From the NCBI RefSeq assembly GCF_964026455.1, contig NZ_OZ032152.1:558001-622000 (forward strand): a DNA stretch of 64,000 bases. Direction: 5' to 3'. Below the pieces are notes generated by a model. The model saw only the letters and a program-made list of their open reading frames with translations. It made no database searches and was not told the DNA's origin. The DNA is from Rickettsia endosymbiont of Lasioglossum villosulum (lineage in GTDB: Bacteria > Pseudomonadota > Alphaproteobacteria > Rickettsiales > Rickettsiaceae). Numbering within the stretch: position 1 is the stretch's first letter; each line of letters opens with the position of its first letter. The position numbers and the translations under genes are program-made. Of the stretch, positions 10,604 through 19,938 are shown piece by piece.

Positions 10604-11194
10604 CTATTTACATAAAGCTTTAGTAAAACTTAGGCGATGATAAGGGGATAAGCCATATTCTTTTATAGCCTGAGCATGCTCTTTTGTGCCATAACCTGAA
10701 TTTTTGTGCCATAAATATTGCGGGAATTCATTACTTAATTCTAGCATTAATCGGTCTCTAGTAACTTTTGCTATAATAGAAGCAGCAGCAATCGATATTG
10801 ATAAATTATCACCGTCTATGATGCTGATCAATCTTTTATCGCTGAATTGCATGTTACCATCAACTAAAACTATTTCCGGCTTAGTACTAAGGTTTTCCGC
10901 AGCAAGAAGACAAGCTTTTTTCGTTGCTTCTAATATATTAATCTTATCAATCTCAGTGTGTGAGATAATACCGGTTGCCCAATTGTAATTAGCAGTTATC
11001 TGTTCATATAATAACTCTCTCTTCTTTTTAGAAAGCTTTTTAGAATCCTTAATGCCAGCTATAATATTGTTTTGATCCACTATTACAGCGGCAGCTACTA
11101 CTGGTCCGGCTAGCGGTCCTCTGCCAGCTTCATCTATGCCAGCTAGAATGAAATTTGGGTATTTTTTTTCAAAATGTAATATATCTATTTCCAT
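10604..11194 (-). CDS. rnhB: ribonuclease HII
   Basis: 196 aa with the RNase HII signature GIDEAGRGPLAGPVVAA (catalytic Asp-Glu), VLVDG (second Asp) and IIAKVTRDRLM. It removes ribonucleotides from DNA, including RNA-DNA junctions. Length and motifs are normal. It is divergent from hscB with about 57 bp between the starts. Confidence 0.95.
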   Translation of the reverse strand: MEIDILHFEKKYPNFILAGIDEAGRGPLAGPVVAAAVIVDQNNIIAGIKDSKKLSKKKRELLYEQITANYNWATGIISHTEIDKINILEATKKACLLAAENLSTKPEIVLVDGNMQFSDKRLISIIDGDNLSISIAAASIIAKVTRDRLMLELSNEFPQYLWHKNSGYGTKEHAQAIKEYGLSPYHRLSFTKALCK

Positions 11195-11251
11195 AATTGT
11201 ATTTTTTATATTTTTAATATATGATAAAGCAGTTTATGAGTTACAAATAAA

Positions 11252-11752
11252 GTGCAAAATTATTTTGAATTGCTAGGGTTAGAGCAAATTTATAATATTG
11301 ATTTGAAGATATTAGAAAAGCAATATTTTTCTATGCAGATAAAATATCATCCTGATAAAGCCAAAAATTTGCAAGAAAAAGAGCAAAATCTTATTATAGC
11401 ATCAAACCTAAATAAAGCTTATTCTACCCTTAAAGATAGTTTAAAGCGTGCTGAATATATGCTGCTTTTATATGGTGTAAACTTAAATGATGAGAAAGTA
11501 CGCAGTAAGCTTTCTGCTCTTGAGTTAAGTATATTCTGGGATGAAATGGAGCTTATAGAAAATACTAGCTCATATAAAAGTTTAGAAGAAATAAAAAGTA
11601 AATATGAATTAATGGAGAAAGCAGAAGTAAATTTTTTAGCTGAGTCTTTCAAAAAGCAAGATTTATCAGATGCGACTATCAAAACTAGTAAACTTAAATA
11701 TATTCATACATTGCTGAGTAAGCTTCAGGAAAAAATGAAATTATGCAAATAA
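11252..11752 (+). CDS. hscB: Fe-S protein assembly co-chaperone HscB
   Basis: 166 aa: N-terminal J-domain ([19 protein letters not shown], then the HPD tripeptide in KYHPDKAKN that stimulates HscA ATPase) and a C-terminal helical domain that binds IscU. Start is the GTG at 11252; no ATG fits better. It overlaps hscA by 10 bp, so the two are translationally coupled, as in other isc operons. Confidence 0.92.
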   Translation: MQNYFELLGLEQIYNIDLKILEKQYFSMQIKYHPDKAKNLQEKEQNLIIASNLNKAYSTLKDSLKRAEYMLLLYGVNLNDEKVRSKLSALELSIFWDEMELIENTSSYKSLEEIKSKYELMEKAEVNFLAESFKKQDLSDATIKTSKLKYIHTLLSKLQEKMKLCK

Positions 11753-13530
11753 TAGAAATTAGAGAACCAGGGCAAGCAGAATCTAAACAAGAAGCTAAAA
11801 TAGCTGTGGGTATAGATTTTGGCACTACTAACTCGCTAATAGCTATTTCAGCTGGTAAAAAAGTTAAAATTATACAAACTGAAGATAATAAAGAATTAAT
11901 CCCAACTACTATAGAATTTACGAATAACAATATTATAGTAGGTAGTAATAAAGGTTTACGTTCAATTAAAAGGTTATTCAGCAAAACATTAAATGAAATT
12001 CTAAATACTCCTGCTCTTTTTTCTTTAATTAAAGATTATATAAATGTAAATAATCAGGAACTTAAATTAAATTTTGCCAATAAGCAAATGCGGATTGCTG
12101 AAATTGCAGCAGAAGTTTTTATATATCTAAAACAACAGGCAGAAAAAGAGCTTACAACCGAAGTAACCCAAGCTGTTGTTACTGTTCCAGCTCATTTTAA
12201 TGATGCGGCAAGAGGGCAGGTGATGCTTGCAGCAAGGCTTGCAGGCTTAGAGGTTCTAAGGCTAATTGCAGAGCCTACTGCGGCTGCCTATGCTTACGGA
12301 TTAAATAAAAACCAAACAGGTTATTATCTTGTATATGATTTAGGTGGTGGTACTTTTGATGTATCAATTCTAAATATTACAGCAGGTGTTTTTCAGGTTA
12401 TAGCAACAAGTGGTGATAATATGCTTGGCGGCGATGATATAGATAAAATCATTGCTGATTATTTTTGTAATAAATTTAACTTACCTGATAACACTGATAC
12501 TCTACAGTTTGCTAAAAAGGCAAAAGAAGCATTATCGAACCAAGATAATTTTGAGTTCAATAATATATCGCTTGATAAACAAACATTTGAACAGTTAATT
12601 ACCCCTATAATAGGTCGTACAATCAATATAGCCAAAGAATGTTTGGAAATAGCAGGAAATCCGAACATAGATGGCATTATTTTAGTAGGTGGTGTAACTC
12701 GTATTCCGTTAATCAAGGATGAATTATATAAAGCTTTTAAAGTAAATATTCTTTCAGATATTAATCCTGATAAAGCTATTGTATACGGGGCTGCACTGCA
12801 AGCAGAGAATTTAACAACACCAAATATAGACTCATTATTGATTGATGTAGTACCATTATCTTTAGGTATGGAGCTATATGGTGGCATTGTTGAAAAAATT
12901 ATCATGCGAAATACTCCGATCCCTATTTCTGTGGTAAAAGAATTCACAACTTATGCTGATAATCAAACCGGCATACAATTTCATATACTACAAGGTGAAC
13001 GTGAAATGGTAGCAGACTGCCGTACTTTGGCTAGGTTTGAGCTAAAGGGACTTCCTCCCATGAAAGCAGGAAGTATTAGAGCGGAAGTTACTTTTTCTAT
13101 TGATGCTGATGGTATATTATCTGTTTCTGCTTACGAAAAAATAAGTAATACCTCACATATCATAGAAGTGAAGCTAGATTACGGGATTGATACAAGTGAA
13201 GTTGATAAGGTTTTAGAAAATGCTTATAAAAATGCTAAACTAGATCATGCTGCAAGATTATTACAAGAAACAGTTATTGAAGCTGAATCTTTGATTTTTA
13301 ATATAGAACATGCTATTAAAGAATTAGTAGATTTGCTATCAGAAAACGAAAAGCATATAATCAGTAGTTTATTAAATAACATAAAGCATGCAATAGATGC
13401 ACGAGATCGTGCTTTAATTAATAATGCTGTTAAAGATTTTAAATCTAAAACAAAAAAATCTTTAAATACGAAGATTAATGTAGTAATTAGTGATTTATTG
13501 AAAGGTAAAAATATCAATCAAATTAAATAA
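11743..13530 (+). CDS. hscA: Fe-S assembly chaperone HscA (Hsp70 family)
   Basis: 595 aa. The nucleotide-binding domain shows [58 protein letters not shown] and [12 protein letters not shown]; the substrate-binding domain follows from about 380. HscA with HscB releases Fe-S clusters from the IscU scaffold to target proteins. Length is normal for HscA and shorter than DnaK. It lies between hscB and the ferredoxin gene fdx, the conserved isc order, though a palindromic repeat separates it from fdx. Confidence 0.95.
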   Translation: MQIIEIREPGQAESKQEAKIAVGIDFGTTNSLIAISAGKKVKIIQTEDNKELIPTTIEFTNNNIIVGSNKGLRSIKRLFSKTLNEILNTPALFSLIKDYINVNNQELKLNFANKQMRIAEIAAEVFIYLKQQAEKELTTEVTQAVVTVPAHFNDAARGQVMLAARLAGLEVLRLIAEPTAAAYAYGLNKNQTGYYLVYDLGGGTFDVSILNITAGVFQVIATSGDNMLGGDDIDKIIADYFCNKFNLPDNTDTLQFAKKAKEALSNQDNFEFNNISLDKQTFEQLITPIIGRTINIAKECLEIAGNPNIDGIILVGGVTRIPLIKDELYKAFKVNILSDINPDKAIVYGAALQAENLTTPNIDSLLIDVVPLSLGMELYGGIVEKIIMRNTPIPISVVKEFTTYADNQTGIQFHILQGEREMVADCRTLARFELKGLPPMKAGSIRAEVTFSIDADGILSVSAYEKISNTSHIIEVKLDYGIDTSEVDKVLENAYKNAKLDHAARLLQETVIEAESLIFNIEHAIKELVDLLSENEKHIISSLLNNIKHAIDARDRALINNAVKDFKSKTKKSLNTKINVVISDLLKGKNINQIK

Positions 13531-13638
13531 CTTACTTCTAAAGGTAATTTGTACGTCAATCCGTTACTCGCATCCTTACGTACGTTTATGTATGCTGCGT
13601 TCCGTGTTTCCTGCAAATTCCTCTTTATAAGATAAGTT
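13527..13638. repeat. imperfect palindromic element between hscA and fdx
   Basis: The arms AACTTACTTCTAAAGG...AATTTG and, reversed, AACTTATCTTATAAAGAGGAATTTG face each other across a G+C-richer centre (CGTACGTTTATG). The whole gap could fold into one long hairpin. It resembles the palindromic elements that occupy rickettsial intergenic and coding regions. It could reduce or end read-through from hscA into fdx. Confidence 0.5.
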
Positions 13639-13668
13639 ATATGAAAAATCTAAGGAAGAAAGAGGATA

Positions 13669-14004
13669 ATGTCAAAAACAATAAAAGTTACATTTGTTAT
13701 AAATAATGGGGAAGAGAAAATAATAGAGGCACCACTAGAGCTTTCTATTTTAGAAGTTGCTCATAGTAATAGCATAGATCTTGAGGGGGCTTGTGAAGGT
13801 TCTCTTGCCTGTGCTACTTGTCATGTTATTTTAGAGGAAGAATTTTACAACAAATTAGAAAAACCTAAGGAAGAAGAAGAAGATATGCTTGACTTAGCCT
13901 TTGGTCTTACGGATACTTCTAGATTAGGGTGTCAGATTATTTTAACTGAAAAATTAGACGGTATAAAAGTACGTCTCCCTTCTGCTACTCGTAACATAAA
14001 ATGA
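13669..14004 (+). CDS. fdx: [2Fe-2S] ferredoxin, adrenodoxin type
   Basis: 111 aa with the Isc-type ferredoxin cluster ligands: [14 protein letters not shown] (C-x5-C-x2-C) and the fourth cysteine in TSRLGCQI. It supplies electrons for Fe-S cluster assembly. Normal length and an intact C-terminal LPSATRNIK end. The ATG follows a clear GGAAGAAAGAGG Shine-Dalgarno region. Confidence 0.95.
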   Translation: MSKTIKVTFVINNGEEKIIEAPLELSILEVAHSNSIDLEGACEGSLACATCHVILEEEFYNKLEKPKEEEEDMLDLAFGLTDTSRLGCQIILTEKLDGIKVRLPSATRNIK

Positions 14005-14016
14005 TGGATTAAAAAA

Positions 14017-15087
14017 GTGATACGTAAAATACTTATTTTTGTTTTCTTAGCCTTTACTATAGTATGGTTTGCTGCTGCTTATACTTTGAAAAACAATGTA
14101 ATAAATTTAATTAAAAATTCTGAATCGGATAATCTTAAAATATCCTATAATACAGTTAAATTTTCAGGATATCCGTTTCACTGGAAAATTACTATAACAG
14201 ATCCAAAAGTAAAATTAATAGATCATGTAAATTCTAAAGAGCTTTCAAGTGAAAATATTGTTTTAAATATTAAGTTTAGTACTAAAAAAGCTACTTTAAA
14301 TTTTGGACCATTTATTAAAGAAGTAGATAATTACGGCGATAAAACATTCACCTATGATATGCGTAGTAAAGAGGATATAAAAGGAATAGGGAAATTTAAT
14401 AAACCTTTATATAAAATATCGAAAGATGATGATCTAAAAGAAGTAATAAAATCGATTCAGCTTAATAATAAATCATTATTAATATTCAAAGATGATGAAG
14501 AGATTTTTAAAATTAATGATTTAGCTTTCTTTATTTCTAAGAAAAATCTAGCAGATAGCGAAGATATTTCATTGATTTTAAATATGAATTATGATTCTGA
14601 GAAGAACATAGCTAATTTTAAAAATGCTACTTTAGATATTGCTGCTTTATTAAAATTTACCCCAGATGGTGAAAATTCTGCTATTTTACAAAATTTTAAT
14701 ATAGAAAAATTTATTTTTAGTTGTGATCATAACTCTAAAATCAATCTAAATGGTGCTTTACAATTTTTTGCTAACAAATTACCACAAGGTAAGTTATCAT
14801 TTGAGCTTGAAAACTATCACTCTATTATTGATAAGTTATTACCTAATAACATTATGTTTTCTAAAAAGTTTATTAAAACAGTTATAGCTAAAGCAGTTAA
14901 TAAAGCTTCCGATGAAGCTGTAGTTAAAGAATCAGATAACTTAAATCCTGATTATTCTAATATAGAAAAAGCTAAGTTTGATGTTGAATTTTCTGAAAAA
15001 GGAATAAATATCGGCTCTATTAATTTACTTGAGTTAAAACTTGGTGATAGTAAAGAAGAACAGCAGCCTGAAAATCATGCGAATTAA
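14017..15087 (+). CDS. DUF2125-like membrane-anchored protein
   Basis: 356 aa starting at a GTG 12 bp after fdx. It has an N-terminal signal-anchor ([20 protein letters not shown]), then a beta-rich domain with the motif [10 protein letters not shown] that I associate with the alphaproteobacterial DUF2125 family. Such proteins resemble periplasmic AsmA/intermembrane lipid-transfer-like folds, but no function is established. Its 3' end overlaps the next gene's probable start by 11 bp. Confidence 0.6.
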   Translation: MIRKILIFVFLAFTIVWFAAAYTLKNNVINLIKNSESDNLKISYNTVKFSGYPFHWKITITDPKVKLIDHVNSKELSSENIVLNIKFSTKKATLNFGPFIKEVDNYGDKTFTYDMRSKEDIKGIGKFNKPLYKISKDDDLKEVIKSIQLNNKSLLIFKDDEEIFKINDLAFFISKKNLADSEDISLILNMNYDSEKNIANFKNATLDIAALLKFTPDGENSAILQNFNIEKFIFSCDHNSKINLNGALQFFANKLPQGKLSFELENYHSIIDKLLPNNIMFSKKFIKTVIAKAVNKASDEAVVKESDNLNPDYSNIEKAKFDVEFSEKGINIGSINLLELKLGDSKEEQQPENHAN

Positions 15088-16048
15088 TTATATGAATAAC
15101 CTTAAATTAGTATTATATAGCTTTGTTTTTAGTATAATTCTTACATGTAGTGATATTTATGCTGATCAAAAGCAAAAAGTTTTTAAGATTGGTACTGGCT
15201 CTATTTTGCAAGGTTATTATTCTATAGGTCTTGATTTATGCAAAACAATTATAGGAGATGAAAAAAATAACGAAAATATAGTATGCGAAGTTGTTGCAAC
15301 AAATGGTAGTATTGAAAATTTAAAATTATTGCAACAAGGTAAAATCGATTTAGCTTTAGTGCAAGCAAATATTGCAGTAGAAGCATATGATGGAATAGGT
15401 TATTATAGCGATAAAGGAAAAATGCAAAATCTACGTCAGCTACTGAATTTGCATGATGAATTTTTTACAGTTATTGTAAAAGATGAGGATAAGATAAAGT
15501 TTTTTGCTGATATTGATGGAAAGAGAATAACTAGTGGTCCAGAATATTCCAGCAGCAATATTACTTATGATGCAATGTGTTCTCTATATAAATTTGCTAA
15601 AGAACCAATAAATACTGATATTAATTACGAAGATTCTATCGATAAATTCTGCCAAAAAGAAATAGATGCTATAATCATGATGGTTGGGCATCCAAACCCT
15701 TTAGTGAATTTAATTGCTAATAGATGTGAAATTGATTTTGTTTCAATTGAAAACGATAAAATAGCAGAGTTAATACAACAAAATAGAGCTTTTCGCAAAG
15801 CGGAGCTTCATAAAGGCTTATATCCAGGTATTACAGATGATCAAACAACTGTAAAAGTATCAGCAATTTTAGTAACTAGAAATGATGTAGATTCTAATAT
15901 GTTAGATAAATTTATTGGTGCTTTTCATAGAAATGTTGCAAGTTTTAAACTTTCTAATTATTTATTGAACAATATTAACATTAACTATTTTGCCGATACT
16001 CAAAACTTTGTTTTACCAAAACATGACTCGGTAAGAAATAGAGAATAA
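15077..16048 (+). CDS. TAXI family TRAP transporter solute-binding protein
   Basis: About 320 aa. The frame opens further upstream at a GTG (15041), but the secretion signal begins at the ATG at 15077 ([20 protein letters not shown]) or 15092, so one of these is the real start. The mature part begins [22 protein letters not shown] and contains [21 protein letters not shown], the TAXI family pattern for a periplasmic receptor binding a small carboxylate. No TRAP membrane subunit is adjacent, so its partner must be elsewhere. Confidence 0.8.
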   Translation: MRINYMNNLKLVLYSFVFSIILTCSDIYADQKQKVFKIGTGSILQGYYSIGLDLCKTIIGDEKNNENIVCEVVATNGSIENLKLLQQGKIDLALVQANIAVEAYDGIGYYSDKGKMQNLRQLLNLHDEFFTVIVKDEDKIKFFADIDGKRITSGPEYSSSNITYDAMCSLYKFAKEPINTDINYEDSIDKFCQKEIDAIIMMVGHPNPLVNLIANRCEIDFVSIENDKIAELIQQNRAFRKAELHKGLYPGITDDQTTVKVSAILVTRNDVDSNMLDKFIGAFHRNVASFKLSNYLLNNININYFADTQNFVLPKHDSVRNRE

Positions 16049-16078
16049 CTATTTATTAGAGTATTATATAGAAATACT

Positions 16079-16510
16079 ATGTTTAAAAATATACTTATAC
16101 CTATAGACTTAGCAGATAAAAAGTCTGTGAAAGCTCTTCTTTCTAAAGCTTTAATGTTTGCAACAGCTTCTCAAGCAAAGCTACATTTTATATATGTGAT
16201 TTCTGATTTTGGTATGAAAATGGTCGAAGATTGTTTACCTAAAAATTGGATTGCAGAAAAAAAAGCAAAATATCAAACTCAAGTAAAAGAGCTTATAAAA
16301 CAATATGTACCAGATGAAATTGAAGCTGATTATTACATAGGTAGCGGTGCTGTTTATGATGAAATAATTAAGCGTTCCAATGATATCAAAGCTGATTTAA
16401 TAATAATTTCAGCAGTTAGACCGCAGCTAAGAGATTATATGCTTGGTCCTAATGCCTCTAAAATCGTTCGTCACTCTAGTATATCAGTCCTAGTAGTAAG
16501 AGACGAGTAA
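16079..16510 (+). CDS. universal stress protein (UspA family)
   Basis: 143 aa, single Usp domain: begins FKNILIPIDLA and ends LGPNASKIVRHSSISVLVVR, close to the ATP-binding G-x2-G-x9-G-S pattern, although the GSVA-type residues are degenerate (LGPNASKIV). It is a cytoplasmic dimer-forming stress protein of unclear substrate. The stop codon lies in a small hairpin (AGACGAG at 501-507 and CTCGTCT at 517-523 of the 16 kb block) that may end transcription. Confidence 0.85.
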   Translation: MFKNILIPIDLADKKSVKALLSKALMFATASQAKLHFIYVISDFGMKMVEDCLPKNWIAEKKAKYQTQVKELIKQYVPDEIEADYYIGSGAVYDEIIKRSNDIKADLIIISAVRPQLRDYMLGPNASKIVRHSSISVLVVRDE

Positions 16511-16547
16511 TTAAACCTCGTCTATTAACTCTTCATTTACAAAAAAT

Positions 16548-16574
16548 ATATTTTCTATTATTAATAGAAAATAT
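16548..16574. promoter_or_regulatory. 13-bp-arm palindrome just upstream of RNA promoter
   Basis: ATATTTTCTATTA and its exact reverse complement are separated by one base, ending 2 bp before the TTGACA of the RNA promoter at 16577. It could be the terminator hairpin of the uspA gene or an operator for the RNA promoter. Its lack of G+C makes it a weak terminator and favours a binding site. Confidence 0.4.
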
Positions 16575-16576
16575 AG

Positions 16577-16604
16577 TTGACATTTTAGAAAAGTTAGCTA
16601 AAAT
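16577..16604 (+). promoter_or_regulatory. sigma-70 promoter of structured RNA copy A
   Basis: TTGACA (16577-16582), 16-bp spacer, TAAAAT (16599-16604). No protein gene starts downstream; the expected start of transcription (about 16611) coincides with the first hairpin of the candidate RNA. Copy B at 51193 has the same spacing. Confidence 0.7.
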
Positions 16605-16610
16605 CCTTTG

Positions 16611-16819
16611 CAAGGATAGCAGTAATGCTATCCTTGGGTATAGAAGCCCTTGATCACAGATGGTTAGCATCATCCATTTAAAAATGCTCCTCAACTTTGT
16701 CATGGTTGGGGAGATAGTAGCTATGTACAAGGTTTTAAACCTAAAGGCTGTTATAACTGTTCTGTGACGGTTCTTCTAACTCCCCGGCCACCAACGTTAT
16801 GCTCTTTGGTGGTTAATTT
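16611..16819 (+). ncRNA. candidate structured small RNA, copy A
   Basis: A gene-free stretch of about 205 nt with ordered hairpins: CAAGGATAGCA/TGCTATCCTTG (16611-16636, 11 bp, GTAA loop); CTCCTCAAC/GTTGGGGAG (16687-16713); AGGTTT/AAACCT (16730-16742); and CCACCAA/TTGGTGG (16788-16812) followed by a T-containing tract, terminator-like. The conserved stretch CTCCCCGGCCACCAA precedes the terminator loop. A second locus at 51227-51446 has the same order of elements with different stem sequences that still pair. I do not recognise it as tmRNA, 6S, RNase P or SRP RNA. No convincing reading frame is present. Confidence 0.6.
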
Positions 16820-16865
16820 GAGTAATTTAAACTTTGTACACAGAACCATTAACCGGTATGGTACG

Positions 16866-16953
16866 GCATATTTTATAAAGTTTGATACAAGTGAATTTAC
16901 GCTGTGTAGACTTATCTTGAAATTTATCTTGTCTGAAATTTTATAAAATATGC
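16866..16953. repeat. 88-bp imperfect inverted repeat
   Basis: GCATATTTTATAAA at the left and its reverse complement at the right continue inward as TTT-A-ACAAG-ATTT with few mismatches, giving arms of about 32 bp around a short centre. It lies in the gene-free stretch 16820-17359. A palindromic element or MITE is likely; no protein is encoded. Confidence 0.5.
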
Positions 16954-17022
16954 TTTAAATAGTATATAACTTTCTTATATTTTTATTTGGAATTATAAGT
17001 CAATTAAACCATAAATAACTTT

Positions 17023-17054
17023 ATCTAAGGTGAAATCTGCTTTTCACCTTAGAT
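17023..17054. terminator. 13-bp perfect hairpin
   Basis: ATCTAAGGTGAAA and its exact reverse complement flank a 6-nt loop, followed on the plus strand by a T-rich stretch (GTTTATTATTA). It probably stops transcription entering the Rpn gene from the RNA side. The remaining 17055-17359 sequence is A+T-rich and holds nothing I can identify. Confidence 0.45.
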
Positions 17055-17359
17055 GTTTATTATTATCTAAAGCTTTTTGAAAAAGAAGCACATATACCGC
17101 AATTTGGCTTGCCAAATCTTGAAATATTAAAGGTATACATTAATAAAACTAACTATTTTCTCATCTTAAACAATTCATATTAGAAATCTTCATAAAGCCT
17201 AGAAGTATAATCCTTAAATATTGGATTTATTCGGAATATACTTATGATAAGCTGAAATATCGTTGCTTATTTGCAACTCACTATTAGGAGCTAACTATTA
17301 TGGATATTTAGTTCAGAAAATGATATAATAAAAATATTAAATAGAATAGTAAAAGAGAT

Positions 17360-18127
17360 ATGTACAAAGTTAATCCAAGAGTAGATTTAGCGTTTAAAAA
17401 AATCTTCGGAGTAGAGGAGAATAAGGATTTATTGATATCACTTATTAATTCAATAGTTAGTGAAAAAGATCAAATTGTAGAAGTAACGCTTCTTAATCCA
17501 TATAATCCGAAAAATTTTGCAGCAGATAAATTATCTATTCTTGACGTCAAAGCTAAAAGTGAAACTGGTAAAATGTTTAATATCGAAATACAAGTGACCG
17601 ATGAAGCTGATTATGATAAAAGAGCCTTATATTATTGGTCTAAATTATATGCAGAACAATTAAAAGCCGGTGATGACTATTCGAAATTAAATAAAACAAT
17701 AGGTATTCATATACTAAATTTTACTAGTATTCCGAATACTGCAAACTATCATAGTGCCTTTGAGTTAAGAGATAGAGTAACCGGCTTAGTATATTTTGAA
17801 GATATAGAGTTACATACAATAGAACTAAATAAATTTACTAATGCTAAAGAAGAGCTAACAGATATAGTAAAAAAGGTTAAAGATTCTCTTGATATATGGC
17901 TAGCTTTTTTAACTCGCCATGATTTATTAAACAAAGATAAGCTGCCAAAAGAATTGGATAATAAAGTTTTAAAGAAAGCCTTGACTGTACTTGAGGTTAT
18001 GAATTTTAACGAGGAAGAGCGAAACACTTATGAAGACCGCTTAAAATGGCTTATGATCGAAGCTAATACCTTAAAAAAAGCAGAAGTGAAAAAAGCTGAA
18101 AGCAGAAATTTAGAAAGGATTATTTAA
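17360..18127 (+). CDS. Rpn / PD-(D/E)XK nuclease family, C-terminus truncated
   Basis: 255 aa. Begins VNPRVDLAFKKIFGVEENKDLL, then ILDVKAKSETGKMFNIEIQV (the D and E-x-Q nuclease residues) and KRALYYWSKLYAEQL, all typical of the family. Complete members usually run to about 290-310 aa with a charged tail and a C-terminal helix region. Here the frame stops in AESRNLERII, 18 bp inside the convergent cydA gene. The 3' end is therefore lost or overwritten at the junction with cydA. The nuclease domain itself is intact. Confidence 0.75.
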   Translation: MYKVNPRVDLAFKKIFGVEENKDLLISLINSIVSEKDQIVEVTLLNPYNPKNFAADKLSILDVKAKSETGKMFNIEIQVTDEADYDKRALYYWSKLYAEQLKAGDDYSKLNKTIGIHILNFTSIPNTANYHSAFELRDRVTGLVYFEDIELHTIELNKFTNAKEELTDIVKKVKDSLDIWLAFLTRHDLLNKDKLPKELDNKVLKKALTVLEVMNFNEEERNTYEDRLKWLMIEANTLKKAEVKKAESRNLERII

Positions 18128-19471
18128 GCCAAGTTTTCCGTATGTTTCTGAATTATCTATGGCTTTTATTCCTTGTTTGATTAGGCGTAATATGTAATAC
18201 ATTCCTGCCCCGAAAACAATCGTATATACTACTATAAAAGCCATCAAAGAAATAAATACATATTTGCCTAGCACCGGTGATGCCATATCGGCAGTTCTTA
18301 AAATATTATAGACAATATAAGGTTGTCTGCCTACTTCAGTGACAAACCAGCCGGCTAAAACTGCAATAAAGCCTGATGGTGACATTAAAATATACCAATA
18401 TTGAAACCATTTAGCATTATATAATCTTTTCTTTAAATAAAGATATAATCCGGCGATGCCAGTAAATACCATTAAAAAACCAATCCCGACCATAATACGA
18501 AAGCTATAAAATACTGTAGCAACCGGTGGACGTTCGTCTCTTGACCATTCTTTTAGTCCTTTTATTTCACCATCTAAGCTATGAGTTAAGATTAAGCTAC
18601 TAGCATATGGTATTTGCACAGCATATTTTGTTTTTTCCTCTTCTTTATCCGGAAAGCCAATAATATTTAAAGCTGCCCCTTTTTCTGTGTCCCAAATTCC
18701 TTCCATAGCCGAAACTTTAACAGGCTGATATTTAAGAGTATTTAAGCCATGCTGATCACCAATAAATACTTGTACAGGAGCAACAAATAGTGCCATTAAT
18801 ACTGCCATAAAAAGCATAATTTTAGCATGTTCTTTATAGCGATTATTTAGCAAATAAAAGCTCCCTACGCCGCCAATAACAAACGAAGTGGTTAGATAAG
18901 CTGCCGTAAGCATGTGAAGAAAACGATATGGGAAAGAAGGATTGAAGATAATCTCAAGCCAATTTAAAGGATAAAAAAGCCCATCATCCCTAATTTCAAA
19001 GCTGGTAGGGGTATGCATCCAGCTAATGGCTGAAAGTATCCAAAAAGCCGAGATAACAGTGCCAATGGCAACTATTAAAGTAGAAATAAAATGTACTTTT
19101 TTGCTGACTTTATTAAAGCCAAATAACATGATGCCGAGAAAGGAGGATTCTAAAAAGAAAGCGGTAAAAACTTCAAAGCCGAGTAATGGACCAAGTACGT
19201 TGCCTACCTTATCAGAAAAATTCGACCAATTAGTGCCAAATTGATAGGACATTACGACGCCAGAAACTACGCCCATACCGAAAGTAACTGCAAAAATCTT
19301 TACCCAGAATTTATATATTTCCTGATAAACAGTTTTTCCTGTTTTTAACCATAACCCCTCAATGACTGCCAGAAAGCTTGCAAGACCTATAGTAAATGCT
19401 GGAAATATGATATGAAAGCTTATGGTAAAAGCAAACTGAATTCTTGATAATAATACTTGATCAAATTCCAT
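18110..19471 (-). CDS. cydA: cytochrome bd ubiquinol oxidase subunit I
   Basis: 453 aa integral membrane protein. Begins MEFDQVLLSRIQFAFTIS and continues FHIIFPAFTIG with the haem-ligand His; further on GWFVTEVGRQPYIVYNILRT marks the CydA family. The short Q-loop suits the CioA-like type. It oxidises quinol and passes electrons to O2 together with CydB. Notably no cydB follows: the next DNA downstream is the end of the truncated Rpn gene. The 3' end is plausible but overlaps the Rpn frame, so the last residues may be altered. Confidence 0.92.
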   Translation of the reverse strand: MEFDQVLLSRIQFAFTISFHIIFPAFTIGLASFLAVIEGLWLKTGKTVYQEIYKFWVKIFAVTFGMGVVSGVVMSYQFGTNWSNFSDKVGNVLGPLLGFEVFTAFFLESSFLGIMLFGFNKVSKKVHFISTLIVAIGTVISAFWILSAISWMHTPTSFEIRDDGLFYPLNWLEIIFNPSFPYRFLHMLTAAYLTTSFVIGGVGSFYLLNNRYKEHAKIMLFMAVLMALFVAPVQVFIGDQHGLNTLKYQPVKVSAMEGIWDTEKGAALNIIGFPDKEEEKTKYAVQIPYASSLILTHSLDGEIKGLKEWSRDERPPVATVFYSFRIMVGIGFLMVFTGIAGLYLYLKKRLYNAKWFQYWYILMSPSGFIAVLAGWFVTEVGRQPYIVYNILRTADMASPVLGKYVFISLMAFIVVYTIVFGAGMYYILRLIKQGIKAIDNSETYGKLGLNNPF

Positions 19472-19514
19472 ATATTACAAAACCATAACTAATAAATTTC
19501 TGTATTTGATTTAA

Positions 19515-19787
19515 TTATCCGCCTTTGCTATTATCAAATTCTATCTGATTAGTTTTAACAAATTTTCCTTTTTCGGAGTTCCAATTATAATGAACATTTA
19601 CTATTCTTACTTCTGTAACATTAACATCACCGTTTGGCAATTGCGTAACATCATATCCTTTACGGATAGAATCAGTAATTAACAGGCTTGCTTGGCAAAT
19701 ATATTTTACATCGAAGAATGGAGAATTATCATCTTTCATGTCTTCTTGTTCTTCTAAAAAATTATTAGATAATTCTTTTTCTTGCAT
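19515..19787 (-). CDS. small Rickettsia-type conserved protein (possibly DUF2671)
   Basis: 90 aa, acidic N-terminus then a compact domain with YICQASLLITDSIRKGYDVTQL and a beta-rich end (VNVTEVRIVNVHYNWNSEKGKF). I associate this pattern with a Rickettsia-restricted family of unknown function (DUF2671), from memory only. It lies 43 bp upstream of cydA on the same strand, possibly cotranscribed. Confidence 0.55.
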   Translation of the reverse strand: MQEKELSNNFLEEQEDMKDDNSPFFDVKYICQASLLITDSIRKGYDVTQLPNGDVNVTEVRIVNVHYNWNSEKGKFVKTNQIEFDNSKGG

Positions 19788-19938
19788 TTCTAATGATTTT
19801 GAGTTTATTTTCTGATTTTTGTAACACTATTTAATACAAGAAGCAAGAGTTTTCAATATATTTAATAGTTTTAGGTATATTTTTACAAAAAAATTAAGTT
19901 AAATACACTGCTTTCTTAAAATATGAGGTAACATTATA

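Noticed and set aside
12459..12947. 162-codon minus-strand frame inside hscA
   Set aside because: Fully antisense to a conserved Hsp70 gene; no family resemblance.
16711..16793. tRNA- or tmRNA-like acceptor in RNA copy A (GGGGAG ... CTCCCCGGCCACCA)
   Set aside because: The end looks like an acceptor stem with CCA, but there is no T-loop (TTCGAAT) and no D-arm. The CCA is part of the terminator hairpin.
16764..16946. 60-codon frame overlapping the 3' part of RNA copy A
   Set aside because: It crosses the RNA terminator and the inverted repeat, has no ribosome-binding site, and has no counterpart in copy B.
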